Assembly: GCA_018970395.1 (NCBI GenBank)
Contig: JAGWWM010000001.1
Coordinates: forward strand, 62,001 to 126,000
From: Bacteroidota bacterium
GTDB taxonomy: Bacteria > Bacteroidota > Bacteroidia > Chitinophagales > Chitinophagaceae
Direction: 5' to 3'
DNA: 64,000 nucleotides
Shown in pieces: positions 1-8,599 of the stretch; within the stretch, counting starts at the first letter, position 1; the number at the start of each line of letters is the position of its first letter. The notes below the pieces were generated by a model that saw nothing but the letters and a program-made list of their open reading frames with translations, had not been told where the DNA came from and made no database searches. The translations under genes were made by a program, and so were the position numbers.

Positions 1-2
1 TA

Positions 3-38
3 TCTAACTTACTTTATGAGGCAATTGGAATAAAATGA
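3..38 (+). CDS. 3' end of an upstream gene (partial)
   Basis: The frame beginning at base 3 reads SNLLYEAIGIK and stops at TGA 36-38. It overlaps the ATG of the next gene in an ATGA arrangement, which is typical of translationally coupled genes in an operon. The tail resembles the C-terminus of some acyltransferases, but eleven residues cannot support a function. A second frame (stop at 31-33) is also open to the window edge, so the choice rests on the coupling geometry only. Confidence 0.3.
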   Translation, partial: SNLLYEAIGIK

Positions 39-922
39 AAAAATTACTTCAGATAATCAGGTTTATTAACAATCATCCCCTTGCCTCAAAACATCCATCT
101 AAAGCACTTTCCCGTTTTATTACCTGGCAAATCGTACAATTGATTTATCCTCACACTAAATCAGTAAAATTTATCGGAAGCACTAGACTCATCATGAAAA
201 AAGGAATGACTGGTGCTACAGGTAATTATTATGTTGGCTTACATGAGTTTTATGAAATGTCTTTTTTATTACACCTTCTCAGAGAGGGAGATCTTTTTGC
301 AGACGTAGGGGCAAATGTTGGAAGTTATACTGTTTTGGCATCCGGATATTGTGGGGCAACAACTATGGCATTTGAGCCAGTTCCTAAAACCTTTAGTTGG
401 TTAAATAAAAACATTAAAATTAATAAAATTGAGAACAAGGTTTATGCATATAATATAGGTCTTGGTTCAAAGGAAGGTGAGCTATCTTTTTCTCATAAAA
501 ATGACACAGTGAATCATGTCGTAATGAATAGTCAAAATGAAGATGTTATAAAAGTTCCGATAAGTTCACTTGATTTATTTGTCCAAAAACATGGAACACC
601 CGCACTTATAAAAATAGATGTAGAGGGTTTTGAAAAGGAAGTGATTGATGGTTTGAGAAATCTTATTTATGACGAAAACTTGAAAGCAATTATTGTTGAG
701 CTAAATGGTTCAGGGATAAGATATGGATTTGATGATAATCTCGTAAGTAATTACTTGCTCAGTATTGGTTTCCAGACTTATGAATACGATCCTTTCAAAA
801 GGGATTTAAAAATTGTTAATGCTTTAGGGAAGCATAATACATTATTTATTCGTGATTTTGAATTTGTGAATAACAGAATAAAAACCGCTTCCAAGAATAG
901 AATATTTGGTGAAACATTTTAA
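35..922 (+). CDS. FkbM-family SAM-dependent methyltransferase
   Basis: This 295-residue protein has the FkbM class I methyltransferase fold. The glycine-rich SAM loop DVGANVG lies near residues 90-96, followed by an acidic strand end (AFEPVP), and the family signature IKIDVEGFE near residue 195. FkbM enzymes are O-methyltransferases; inside polysaccharide clusters they usually methylate a sugar hydroxyl of the repeat unit, which is inferred here from context. It is the first of two FkbM genes in this cluster, followed 28 bp later by a glycosyltransferase on the same strand. The coding sequence is strongly AT-rich (about 30% GC in sampled lines), unlike the genes after 4.3 kb. The acceptor sugar cannot be read from sequence. 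Confidence 0.88.
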   Translation: MKKLLQIIRFINNHPLASKHPSKALSRFITWQIVQLIYPHTKSVKFIGSTRLIMKKGMTGATGNYYVGLHEFYEMSFLLHLLREGDLFADVGANVGSYTVLASGYCGATTMAFEPVPKTFSWLNKNIKINKIENKVYAYNIGLGSKEGELSFSHKNDTVNHVVMNSQNEDVIKVPISSLDLFVQKHGTPALIKIDVEGFEKEVIDGLRNLIYDENLKAIIVELNGSGIRYGFDDNLVSNYLLSIGFQTYEYDPFKRDLKIVNALGKHNTLFIRDFEFVNNRIKTASKNRIFGETF

Positions 923-950
923 AACTATTCATTAATCATTAGCTAAACAG

Positions 951-2120
951 TTGAAACGGCTTGCAATTATAACTTCACATCCTATTCAATACAATGCACC
1001 TCTATTTAAGTTGTTAGCTGAAAGGAACCGTATTGAGTTGAAAGTTTTTTACACTTGGTCGCAATCTCAATCAGGGAAATTGTATGATCCGGGTTTTGCC
1101 CAATCAAGAGAATGGGATATACCCTTGCTAGAAGGTTATGATTTTGATTTTGTTGAAAATACAGCCAAAGATCCCGGTTCGCATCATTTTCGAGGCATAA
1201 TCAATCCGGATTTGATTCAAAGGATAAAAATTTATAATCCGGATGCCATATTGATTTACGGTTGGAGCTTTCATAGTCATCTAAAAGCGCTGCGTCATTT
1301 CAAAGGTAAAATTCCTGTATTATTTAGAGGTGATTCCACCTTGCTCAATGAAACGTCTAAATTATCGTTTAAAAAAATACTTAGACGTATCTTTCTTCGA
1401 TGGGTGTATCGTTCTGTTGATAAAGTATTCTATGTAGGTTTATCCAATAAACAATATTTTTTATCAAACGGACTTCATACAGATCAATTGATTTTTGCAC
1501 CACACGCAATTGATAATGAACGTTTTTTTTTAAATAATGAGTATTATGAAAAGGAAGCCTCTTTATGGAGAAAGCAGTTAAATATACCTGAAAATAGTAT
1601 GGTGTTTCTCTTTGCAGGGAAATTAGAACCCAAAAAAAATCCTTTACTTCTTTTAGATGCGTTTCAATCAATAAGTGATGCTTCAATCAGATTGGTTTTG
1701 GTTGGAAACGGTATCCTTGAAAGGGATATAAAGGATAAAGCTAAAAATGATCCTCGGATTATTTTTTTGGATTTTCAAAATCAATCTCGCATGCCCATTG
1801 TCTATCGCCTGGGTGATGTATTTATTCTTCCGTCACGAGGTCCTGGTGAAACCTGGGGTTTATCCGTTAATGAAGTCCTGGCCTGTGGTCGCTCTGCTAT
1901 CTTGAGCGATAAATGTGGTTGTGCAGTTGACCTGAATATTGCAAATAATTCTGTTTTTACTTCAGGAGACAAAAACATGTTAGTTGGGGTTATGAATAAA
2001 TATATAAATCAAGGAAGAAATGATCTTCAAAAAATGACTAGCTCTATTCAACAACAAATTCAACCCTGGTCTTTAGAAAATGTAGCAAGTGCCATAGAGG
2101 AAACAGTTCATTCCCTTTGA
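951..2120 (+). CDS. Glycosyltransferase family 4 (GT-B)
   Basis: This 389-residue GT-B glycosyltransferase opens with the motif AIITSHPIQYNAPLF, typical of one group of GT4 enzymes in capsule and O-antigen clusters. The C-terminal nucleotide-sugar half shows LFAGKLEPKKNP near residue 222 and ETWGLSVNEVLACG near 300-313, which carries the conserved donor-binding glutamate. It probably adds one sugar to a lipid-linked repeat unit at the cytoplasmic face of the inner membrane; donor and linkage are unknown. The start is TTG at 951; no ATG fits, and the MKRLAIITSHP beginning matches where this fold should begin. It lies between two FkbM methyltransferases and shares their low GC. Confidence 0.87.
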   Translation: MKRLAIITSHPIQYNAPLFKLLAERNRIELKVFYTWSQSQSGKLYDPGFAQSREWDIPLLEGYDFDFVENTAKDPGSHHFRGIINPDLIQRIKIYNPDAILIYGWSFHSHLKALRHFKGKIPVLFRGDSTLLNETSKLSFKKILRRIFLRWVYRSVDKVFYVGLSNKQYFLSNGLHTDQLIFAPHAIDNERFFLNNEYYEKEASLWRKQLNIPENSMVFLFAGKLEPKKNPLLLLDAFQSISDASIRLVLVGNGILERDIKDKAKNDPRIIFLDFQNQSRMPIVYRLGDVFILPSRGPGETWGLSVNEVLACGRSAILSDKCGCAVDLNIANNSVFTSGDKNMLVGVMNKYINQGRNDLQKMTSSIQQQIQPWSLENVASAIEETVHSL

Positions 2121-2130
2121 ATTTGATATC

Positions 2131-2976
2131 ATGATACCATTAGAAAAATATGAAAGCAGTTGGTTTCAATGGCTTCCCTTATTTAAAGGGAAACTAAGGT
2201 TAAGTCGTTTCTTTTATAGAAATAAAGCAAATCTTGCATCTCCCAGAATAATTAGTGCCCGAAAAGGTTTCCAATTTAAGGTTCCAAGTCTTATTGATAG
2301 TATTGGCTATGAATTATTTATCAATGGAATTTATGAGACTAAATTGGTAAACTATCTGATCAGTGCCATCCCTCAGAATGGCGTTTTAATTGACGTGGGA
2401 GCCAATATCGGGGCTATTTCCATTTTGGTGGCTAAACGCCGTTCGGATATTAAAGTGCATGCTTTTGAAGCCTCACCATTTATTTTTTCTTTTTTAAAAG
2501 TAAATAAAGAATTGAATAAGCTAGATAATCTTTATATCTACAATAATGCAGTACATAATACTGATGGAGCCCACATGAATTTCTATGCTCCTCAAGATCA
2601 ATTTGGCAAAGGATCTTTTTCTCAAACCTATACCAATAAAGCGGAATCGGTTACAACTATATCCTTGGATACCTTTTTGTTACAAAATGATATAAAACCA
2701 GATATTATAAAAGTAGATGTTCAGGGTTATGAAATCAATGTTTTTAAAGGGATGCAATCTTTCTTACAATCAACCTCAAAAAAACCAGAGATCATTTTTG
2801 AATTCGAAGACTGGGCTGAATCCATCGCAATTGGAAAGGAAAATATTACAGCGGCGCAACAATATCTTTTAGCATTAGGATATTCTATTTATGAATTTGA
2901 TAAGCCTAAGATGTCAAAAATAAGCCATCCTATTACAATTGGAAGTCGTGAATTAATTGCTAGATTTTTGCCATAA
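2131..2976 (+). CDS. FkbM-family SAM-dependent methyltransferase (second copy)
   Basis: This 281-residue FkbM methyltransferase has the SAM-binding loop DVGANIGAIS near residues 88-97 and the signature IIKVDVQGYEINVF near 190. It begins 10 bp after the preceding glycosyltransferase and is followed 12 bp later by the Wzy-like gene, so all are probably co-transcribed. It is clearly diverged from the FkbM protein at 35-922, so the two probably act on different hydroxyls or sugars rather than being a recent duplication. Target assignment to a polysaccharide is inferred from neighbours. The DNA is AT-rich, in line with the rest of the first 4.3 kb. Confidence 0.87.
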   Translation: MIPLEKYESSWFQWLPLFKGKLRLSRFFYRNKANLASPRIISARKGFQFKVPSLIDSIGYELFINGIYETKLVNYLISAIPQNGVLIDVGANIGAISILVAKRRSDIKVHAFEASPFIFSFLKVNKELNKLDNLYIYNNAVHNTDGAHMNFYAPQDQFGKGSFSQTYTNKAESVTTISLDTFLLQNDIKPDIIKVDVQGYEINVFKGMQSFLQSTSKKPEIIFEFEDWAESIAIGKENITAAQQYLLALGYSIYEFDKPKMSKISHPITIGSRELIARFLP

Positions 2977-2988
2977 TTTATAAGGATA

Positions 2989-4356
2989 GTGTCTAACAAG
3001 TTTTTTATAGTATTTATTGCTTTGGTCGTGTCTTTTCTGTTTTATATGAAAGGGCTCACTTGGTATGAGAATATAAGTATCTTTTTATTTGTATATTTTT
3101 TAATCACTTTGATAGATTCCATTGGAAAATCTTATGATTTATTAACTATACCCACCTTATTATTGATCTTTGAATGTTTGATCATGCCCTCATTTGTATA
3201 TAATATATACAACGATCAGGAATCTGTTATTGCTTTTAAATATAACATGGCGGTACCTTTAAATGAATACTATGCCTATACACTTCCTGCAACAATTGCC
3301 ATGATCATCGGACTTCACATCCCATTTATCCGTCAAATTGATCAAACCAATATCCTTCAAAAAGCTACTCAAAACTGTAAAACTTACCTTGTTGGTAAAA
3401 GTAATATTGGTATTATACTTATAATAACCGGTGCATCCTCAGGTCTTGTTTCCTATCTGGTTCCGGGGGAATTAAGATATGTTTTTTATCTTATAGGCTT
3501 ACTTATAATCGTGGGTGTTTTGTACATGTTCTATTCAGATGCAAAACAAAAAAAAGCATACTTGATTGGAGCTATAGTTTTCATTCTTGGTCAATCCATT
3601 GCAGCAGGACTTTTTGGAGATTTTGTTTACTTGTTGTTATTGGGAGGGCTACTGGTAATGTTGAGTTATAAGCCAAATCCTTTTTATAAGTTTGCGCTTG
3701 CAATTACCGGTTTTCTGATTATCATGTTGCTCCAAAGTATAAAGCACGAGTACCGTTCCCTTACTTGGATACAAAACAATGAGGTTAACAAAAGTGAAGC
3801 TTTTGCCAATGTAGTAATGAGCCGGATTAATGATCCCGGAAAATTCATAGATCGTTATGCCCTTTTCCCTACCGTTATCAGATTTAATCAAGGGATGATT
3901 GTGTCATGGGTGCTGGAATATGTGCCTAGATATGCACCATTTGCTAAAGGTGAAACAGTGATTAATTCAACTTTAGCTACACTCGTTCCACGCTTTTTAT
4001 GGTCCGACAAACCTAAGGCAGGCGGGCAGGAAAATATGCTTCGGTTTACCGGGCTTACTATCGTGGGCTATAGCATGAACATTGGGGTCATTGGAGAAGC
4101 CTATGCTAACTACGGCAAAAATGGCGGTATAATATTTATGTTCTGTTTTGGCCTTTTTTTTAATTTAATATTTACAGCGATTCTATATCAAAGTAAGTAT
4201 AGGCCTACTATCATTTTGTGGATTCCGTTAATTTATATTCATGCTATACAGGCAGAGACTGATCTTTTAATGACGGTTAATTCAACCATTAAAAATCTAC
4301 TTTTCGTAGGAATTTGTTTTTGGGCTTTTGAGCGATTAATGCGTATCAGATTATAA
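2989..4356 (+). CDS. Wzy-like polysaccharide polymerase, multi-pass membrane protein
   Basis: This 455-residue, very hydrophobic protein has roughly ten predicted membrane helices and a large central periplasmic-type segment (about residues 255-330), the layout of Wzy/O-antigen polymerases. Sequence conservation in this class is poor, so the call rests on topology, size and its place among glycosyltransferases. The likely role is joining undecaprenyl-linked repeat units at the periplasmic face of the inner membrane. The start is GTG at 2989, giving an immediate N-terminal helix (FFIVFIALVVSFLFYM). The next gene begins one base after its stop codon. An O-antigen ligase-like or EpsG-like protein is the main alternative. 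Confidence 0.68.
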   Translation: MSNKFFIVFIALVVSFLFYMKGLTWYENISIFLFVYFLITLIDSIGKSYDLLTIPTLLLIFECLIMPSFVYNIYNDQESVIAFKYNMAVPLNEYYAYTLPATIAMIIGLHIPFIRQIDQTNILQKATQNCKTYLVGKSNIGIILIITGASSGLVSYLVPGELRYVFYLIGLLIIVGVLYMFYSDAKQKKAYLIGAIVFILGQSIAAGLFGDFVYLLLLGGLLVMLSYKPNPFYKFALAITGFLIIMLLQSIKHEYRSLTWIQNNEVNKSEAFANVVMSRINDPGKFIDRYALFPTVIRFNQGMIVSWVLEYVPRYAPFAKGETVINSTLATLVPRFLWSDKPKAGGQENMLRFTGLTIVGYSMNIGVIGEAYANYGKNGGIIFMFCFGLFFNLIFTAILYQSKYRPTIILWIPLIYIHAIQAETDLLMTVNSTIKNLLFVGICFWAFERLMRIRL

Positions 4357-4357
4357 A

Positions 4358-5515
4358 ATGCGCCCCACCATCCTCCTCCTCTACGATCATTTTCCCCCTG
4401 CCTGGAAAGCAGGTGGCCCTATTCGATCGCTGGAGCAATTGATTCATCAAACCTACAATCACTTTAATTTTTATGTGATTTGTTCTGCGTTTGATCAAGG
4501 AGAGAAAAAAGTATTGGATAATATTCAAACTGATACCTGGTGCGAGTGGAAGGGTATGGCTAAAGTATATTACCATAGCAAGCAACCTAGTCTTTCTTTT
4601 TTTAAGAAAGCATTGCAGCAAGTCAATCCGGATATCATTTTTCTGAACGGACTCTATTCCTTCTCCTACCACATCAAACCATTAATGGCTGCATTGTCAT
4701 ACCGCTCACAAAACAACACAACCCAAATCATCCTCTCTCCAAGAGGGATGTTGCACCCGGGTGCGCTTTCGCAGAAAAGATGGAAGAAATGGTTGTACTT
4801 TCTTTTTTTCAAACTGTCAGGCATCCCCCCAAAAATATCCTGGCATGCAACGGATGAAAAAGAAGTGCATTTTATCCGTCAACAATTCAAACGTGCCCGC
4901 ATCCATATAGCCGGCAACTTCCCCCAATTATTTCAACCTATCCCTTCTCCTCCCAAAGAAAAGGGTACATTGATCATGGGTACCATTGCACTCATCAGTC
5001 CCATGAAAAATCATCTTGAAATATTGAAATCCCTACAATCTATTCAACAAACCATCATCTGGCATATTTACGGACCCATAAAGGATACTTCTTATTGGCA
5101 ATCTTGCACCAACTTAATCAAAGAACTGCCTCCCAATATACAGGTCATCTATCATGGTGCCATCCAACCCGATGAGGTAGAAAATGCGCTGCAAAAAATG
5201 CAAGTGTTTGTAATGCCCAGCAAAAGCGAAAACTTCGGGCATGCCATTATTGAAGCCTTAAGTGCCGGCAAACCTGTCATCACCACCCATACCACTCCTT
5301 TCACCCATCTGCAACATCATCATGCGGGCTACACGCTTTCTTTAAATAATCTGCAAGCAGAGCTGCAGCAAGCCATTTCCTTTTTCGCCGACATGAATCA
5401 GGAGCAACTCGCAACCTACCAACAGGGTGCGGTTGATTATGCCAACCGCTTCGTGAATATTGAAAAGGTGAGGAAGGAGTATTTTGGGATGTTTGGGAAG
5501 AAGGGGAGTTCATAA
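4358..5515 (+). CDS. Glycosyltransferase family 4 (GT-B)
   Basis: This 385-residue GT-B enzyme starts with TILLLYDHFPPAWKAGGP, a common opening of GT4 family members, and contains the donor-site motif VMPSKSENFGHAIIEALSAG near residues 286-305 with the conserved glutamates. It is expected to transfer a sugar to the growing repeat unit in the cytoplasm; the substrate is not readable. It starts two bases after the Wzy-like stop codon and closes the first tight gene block. Its 3' end runs into a degenerate repeat (AGTTCATAAAGT at the stop codon) and a 445-bp gene-free stretch. GC is visibly higher than in the preceding four genes. Confidence 0.88.
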   Translation: MRPTILLLYDHFPPAWKAGGPIRSLEQLIHQTYNHFNFYVICSAFDQGEKKVLDNIQTDTWCEWKGMAKVYYHSKQPSLSFFKKALQQVNPDIIFLNGLYSFSYHIKPLMAALSYRSQNNTTQIILSPRGMLHPGALSQKRWKKWLYFLFFKLSGIPPKISWHATDEKEVHFIRQQFKRARIHIAGNFPQLFQPIPSPPKEKGTLIMGTIALISPMKNHLEILKSLQSIQQTIIWHIYGPIKDTSYWQSCTNLIKELPPNIQVIYHGAIQPDEVENALQKMQVFVMPSKSENFGHAIIEALSAGKPVITTHTTPFTHLQHHHAGYTLSLNNLQAELQQAISFFADMNQEQLATYQQGAVDYANRFVNIEKVRKEYFGMFGKKGSS

Positions 5516-5593
5516 AGTTTGTAAAGTGGGAGGATAGTGATGAGTTATGAGATTAGAGATATGACTGTTGAATTGAGCCTTTGATCTATATTT

Positions 5594-5785
5594 TTTCACG
5601 CAAAGCTGCAAAGAGGCAAAGCTCGCAAAGAACGTCATGTTGAGCGGCAGCGAATTTATCCCGAGAATCGGGAACATCTCAAGAAGAACTCAAAAGTCAA
5701 AGGTCAAAAGCAATTAAAACTTTTTGGTTTTGCCTTTTGATTTTTGCCTTAAAGACGAGATCCTTCGCTGTCGCTCAGGATGACG
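5594..5785 (+). repeat. 192-bp dispersed intergenic repeat, copy A
   Basis: This element matches the reverse complement of 32572-32763 over its full 192 bp with only three mismatches by my hand alignment. It contains a small hairpin (CCCGA GAA TCGGG), direct AAAGTCAAAGGTCAAAAG-type units, and ends with a CCTTCGCTGTCGCTCAGGAT motif seen widely in intergenic DNA of Bacteroidota drafts. It encodes nothing and carries no transposase. Confidence 0.92.
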
Positions 5786-5829
5786 CTACCAAAATGTGTA
5801 GCCCTGGCAAGGCAGAACACGCGGGTAGT

Positions 5830-5955
5830 TTCGTTTTTCGTCCATCGTTTCTCGTTTTTCGTTTTTCGTTTTTTTCGATAGACAATCAACGAGCAACGGT
5901 AAAAAAATGCAATGCCAACAACGTACAACCCACAACCCACAACCTTCAACTTCCT
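5830..5955. repeat. Degenerate short tandem tract
   Basis: Imperfect units of about 7-9 bp are repeated: TCGTTTTTCG variants first, then ACGAGCAACG, then CAACCCACAACCCACAAC. The units differ within the tract. It ends just before the carbamoyltransferase ATG at 5961, so an upstream in-frame start at 5907 would only translate the repeat. Confidence 0.8.
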
Positions 5956-5960
5956 CCATT

Positions 5961-7694
5961 ATGATCATACTTGGCATCAATGCCTACCACGCAGATTCCA
6001 GTGCTGCTATTTTAGTGAATGGCAAACTAATCGCCGCCATTGAAGAAGAACGATTCACTCGTGTGAAACACTGGGCAGGATTTCCCGTGCAGGCGATTCA
6101 GTTTTGTCTGCAGGAAGCGGGCGTTTCCCTGCATCAGGTGGATCATATTGCCATCGGACGTGACCCCAAAGCAAAGTTTTTCAAGAAAATATTTTTCTTG
6201 CTTAAAAATCCGGGTGGCAGTTTGAGCGTCATCAAAGACCGCTTGTTCAATGCTAAAAAAGTATCCTCATTGGATGAGGTCTTTGCATCCATTGAAAAAA
6301 ATCAACCGGAGGTGCTGAAAAATAAAATTCATCAGGTAGAGCATCATCGCAGTCACCTCGCTTCTGCTTTCTTTCCCTCACCTTTTGAAAAAGCTGCTTT
6401 GTTATCCATTGATGGATCGGGTGATTTTACCACCACCATGACGGGTATCGGCGAGGGGAATCAATTGCAGGTGCTCGATAGTATTGACTTCCCGCATTCG
6501 CTTGGGTTGTTTTATACAGCTATGACTCAATGGCTGGGCTTTCCGCATTATGGTGATGAATACAAAGTGATGGGTTTGGCACCTTACGGCGAGGCAAGAT
6601 ATACGGAGCAGATAAAAGAGATGATTCAATGTACTGACGATGGCTTATTCAAATTGAATCTTTCGTATTTCAGAAAAGCAACCGAAGGCATTATCAGTTA
6701 CGGCGAAGATCATATTCCTGTAGTCGCTACTTTATTTACTGCCCAAACGGAAACGCTATTGGGCAAATCTCGAACCAAAGACGAACCACTTTCACAATAT
6801 CATAAGGATATCGCTGCGTCTGTGCAGCGGGTAACGGAAGAAACAATCTTTCACTTGCTGAATCATCTACACAAAAAAACAGGATTGCAAAATGTTTGTA
6901 TCGCAGGTGGTGTTGCTCAAAACTCAGTCGCCAATGGGAAGATTACTCGAAATACAGGGTTTAAGAATGTGTATATCCCATCCGCAGGACATGATGCCGG
7001 CATTTCCATGGGAGCGGCTTTTTATGTGCAAAATCAATTGTTGAAATCGCAACGCAGTGAAGCGATTTTTTCCGCTTATACCGGAAGTCATTTTTCCAAT
7101 GAAGCTATTGTCAAACTGCTTGAACAAAGAGGTGTTTCCTATCGATTTATAAATGATGAAGTATTGTATGAACAGGTAACGAATTGCCTGATCAATGCAG
7201 GGGTAGTGGGATGGTTTTCCGGAAGAAGTGAATTTGGTCCGCGTGCATTGGGTGGGCGTTCTATTTTAGCGGATCCGCGCAGAAGCGATGCTAAAGATTT
7301 ACTCAATGCCAAAATCAAAAGAAGAGAAAGCTTTCGTCCGTTCGCCCCTTCCATTTTGAAAGAGTATGTGCAGGATTATTTCGAGGTGAATGATGTGGTG
7401 CCCTTCATGGAAAAAGTATTTCCTATTAGAGAAGCGAAACGATCTTTGATTCCTGCTGTCACGCATGTGGATGGCACAGGAAGATTGCAAACAGTAGATC
7501 AAAAAGTATCTCCGAGATATTATCAACTCATCGAGACATTCCGACAAAAAACCGGGGTGCCTATACTGCTGAATACTTCTTTCAATGAAAACGAGCCAAT
7601 CGTGAATACACCCGAGGAGGCGTTGAATTGTTTTTTGCGCACGAAGATGGATATGCTGGTGATGGAAAATATTGTAGTGGAAAGAAATTCGTAA
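5961..7694 (+). CDS. NodU/CmcH-type carbamoyltransferase
   Basis: This 577-residue carbamoyltransferase has an N-terminal Kae1/ASKHA-like domain (LGINAYHADSSAAILVNGK at the start, EEERFTRVKH near residue 30) and the C-terminal NodU domain with FGPRALGGRSILADPR and ESFRPFAPSI near residues 430-475. Family members move a carbamoyl group from carbamoyl phosphate to a sugar or antibiotic hydroxyl through a carbamoyl-adenylate. Its place between glycosyltransferases suggests a carbamoylated sugar in the exported glycan, which is inference. The start was set at ATG 5961 because upstream codons belong to a repeat tract. The following glycosyltransferase starts immediately at 7695. Confidence 0.9.
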   Translation: MIILGINAYHADSSAAILVNGKLIAAIEEERFTRVKHWAGFPVQAIQFCLQEAGVSLHQVDHIAIGRDPKAKFFKKIFFLLKNPGGSLSVIKDRLFNAKKVSSLDEVFASIEKNQPEVLKNKIHQVEHHRSHLASAFFPSPFEKAALLSIDGSGDFTTTMTGIGEGNQLQVLDSIDFPHSLGLFYTAMTQWLGFPHYGDEYKVMGLAPYGEARYTEQIKEMIQCTDDGLFKLNLSYFRKATEGIISYGEDHIPVVATLFTAQTETLLGKSRTKDEPLSQYHKDIAASVQRVTEETIFHLLNHLHKKTGLQNVCIAGGVAQNSVANGKITRNTGFKNVYIPSAGHDAGISMGAAFYVQNQLLKSQRSEAIFSAYTGSHFSNEAIVKLLEQRGVSYRFINDEVLYEQVTNCLINAGVVGWFSGRSEFGPRALGGRSILADPRRSDAKDLLNAKIKRRESFRPFAPSILKEYVQDYFEVNDVVPFMEKVFPIREAKRSLIPAVTHVDGTGRLQTVDQKVSPRYYQLIETFRQKTGVPILLNTSFNENEPIVNTPEEALNCFLRTKMDMLVMENIVVERNS

Positions 7695-8450
7695 ATGACT
7701 CATCTGACCCTTTCCCTCATCACGGTCGTGTACAACCGCGCCGCCACCATCGAACGAACCATCCGCTCGGTGCTCGAACAAACCTATCCCCACATTGAAT
7801 ATATCGTGGTGGACGGCGCTTCCACCGATGGCACCCGCAATATTCTCTCTCAATACCAATCGCATATTACCCACCTCATCTCCGAAAAAGATGAAGGGGT
7901 CTATGACGCCATCAACAAAGGCATTCGCATCGCTACAGGAGATGTCATCGGTATTCTACACGCCGATGACCGCTTCGCTCACTACGATGTGATCAGTGAT
8001 ATCATGAATCATTTAATCAATCACTCCGATACCGATTGTCTGTTTGGAGACGTGGCGCTCGTCAAAAAAGAACAACCTGAAAAAATCATCCGCTATTTCT
8101 CCTCCTCCATCTTCCACCCTAATCGTTTTCGCCTGGGTATTATGCCGGCACACCCAACTTTCTATTGCCGCAAAAAATATTTTGATCAGCACGGACTCTA
8201 TCGCACCGATCTGGACATTGCGGGTGACTTCGACCTGCTTCTGCGTTTTTTAGGTATTCACCGTCTCCGCTATCATTACCTTCCAAAACTAATGGTCGTT
8301 ATGGATATTGGGGGGAAGAGTACAGGTGGAATAACCAGCACCCTCCAAATCAACCGGGAAAACCGCCAAGTACTCCGCGAACACGGCATTCCTTCTTCCT
8401 ATTTTCACCTCTATTCCCGCTACCTGATTAAAATCAGAGAGTTTTTTTGA
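7695..8450 (+). CDS. Glycosyltransferase family 2 (GT-A)
   Basis: This 251-residue GT-A enzyme has the standard N-terminal motif SLITVVYNRAATIERTIRSV and VDGASTDGT near residue 40, and the DxD-like metal site ILHADDR near residue 92. It is WcaA-like and short, without membrane helices, so it is probably a peripheral inner-membrane enzyme adding one sugar to a lipid-linked acceptor. Its ATG follows the carbamoyltransferase stop codon with no gap. The gene is conspicuously GC-rich for this window (about 55% in sampled lines against about 30% at the window start), suggesting separate origins of the cluster's parts. Confidence 0.9.
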   Translation: MTHLTLSLITVVYNRAATIERTIRSVLEQTYPHIEYIVVDGASTDGTRNILSQYQSHITHLISEKDEGVYDAINKGIRIATGDVIGILHADDRFAHYDVISDIMNHLINHSDTDCLFGDVALVKKEQPEKIIRYFSSSIFHPNRFRLGIMPAHPTFYCRKKYFDQHGLYRTDLDIAGDFDLLLRFLGIHRLRYHYLPKLMVVMDIGGKSTGGITSTLQINRENRQVLREHGIPSSYFHLYSRYLIKIREFF

Positions 8451-8476
8451 TGTCTAATCCAATAGGGAATTATTTT

Positions 8477-8562
8477 TGAACTTCCCCCTCCTTTAGGAGG
8501 GGGATTGAGGGGGAGGAATTAACGTATTCACTTCAATACGGAGGGGGATTGAGGGGGAGGAA
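8477..8562 (+). repeat. G-rich hairpin repeat, one and a half copies
   Basis: The first copy folds as CCCCCTCCT-tt-AGGAGGGGG (8484-8503) followed by ATTGAGGGGGAGG. The tail unit GGAGGGGGATTGAGGGGGAGG recurs at 8540-8560. Related elements stand at 27377-27407 and 37646-37675. The second unit supplies the -33-like TTG of the gmd promoter. Confidence 0.85.
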
Positions 8563-8578
8563 AAAAACATTACCTTCG
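8549..8578 (+). promoter_or_regulatory. Candidate promoter of gmd
   Basis: A TTG (8549-8551), 19 bp, then TACCTTCG (8571-8578) fit the Bacteroidota -33/-7 pattern (TTTG, about 20 bp, TAnnTTTG/TTCG). The gmd ATG lies 21 bp downstream. This also argues against translation starting at 8549, since that codon is the -33 element. Confidence 0.5.
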
Positions 8579-8599
8579 CAAAAATTCAATTTTGATAAG

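Larger units (their letters stand above)
5516..5960. other. Gene-free stretch filled with repeats
   Basis: No credible gene lies here. The short open frames on both strands read through repeats and have low-complexity translations. The stretch holds the 192-bp dispersed repeat (5594-5785) and, after a short unique spacer, a tract of degenerate TCGTTTTTCG-type and CAACCCACAAC-type units that runs to the start of the carbamoyltransferase gene. I see no clear intrinsic terminator. Confidence 0.75.

Noticed and set aside
5594-5785. 192-bp element considered as an insertion sequence
   Set aside because: It has no coding capacity and no clear terminal inverted repeats; it is kept as a dispersed noncoding repeat only.
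5737-5964. Short open frames on both strands in the 5.7-6.0 kb gap
   Set aside because: They read through the 192-bp repeat and low-complexity tandem units and have repetitive translations.
7299-7874. 191-residue antisense frame at the carbamoyltransferase/GT2 junction
   Set aside because: Both sense genes have strong motifs, and the antisense product is rich in His and Arg without any domain pattern.
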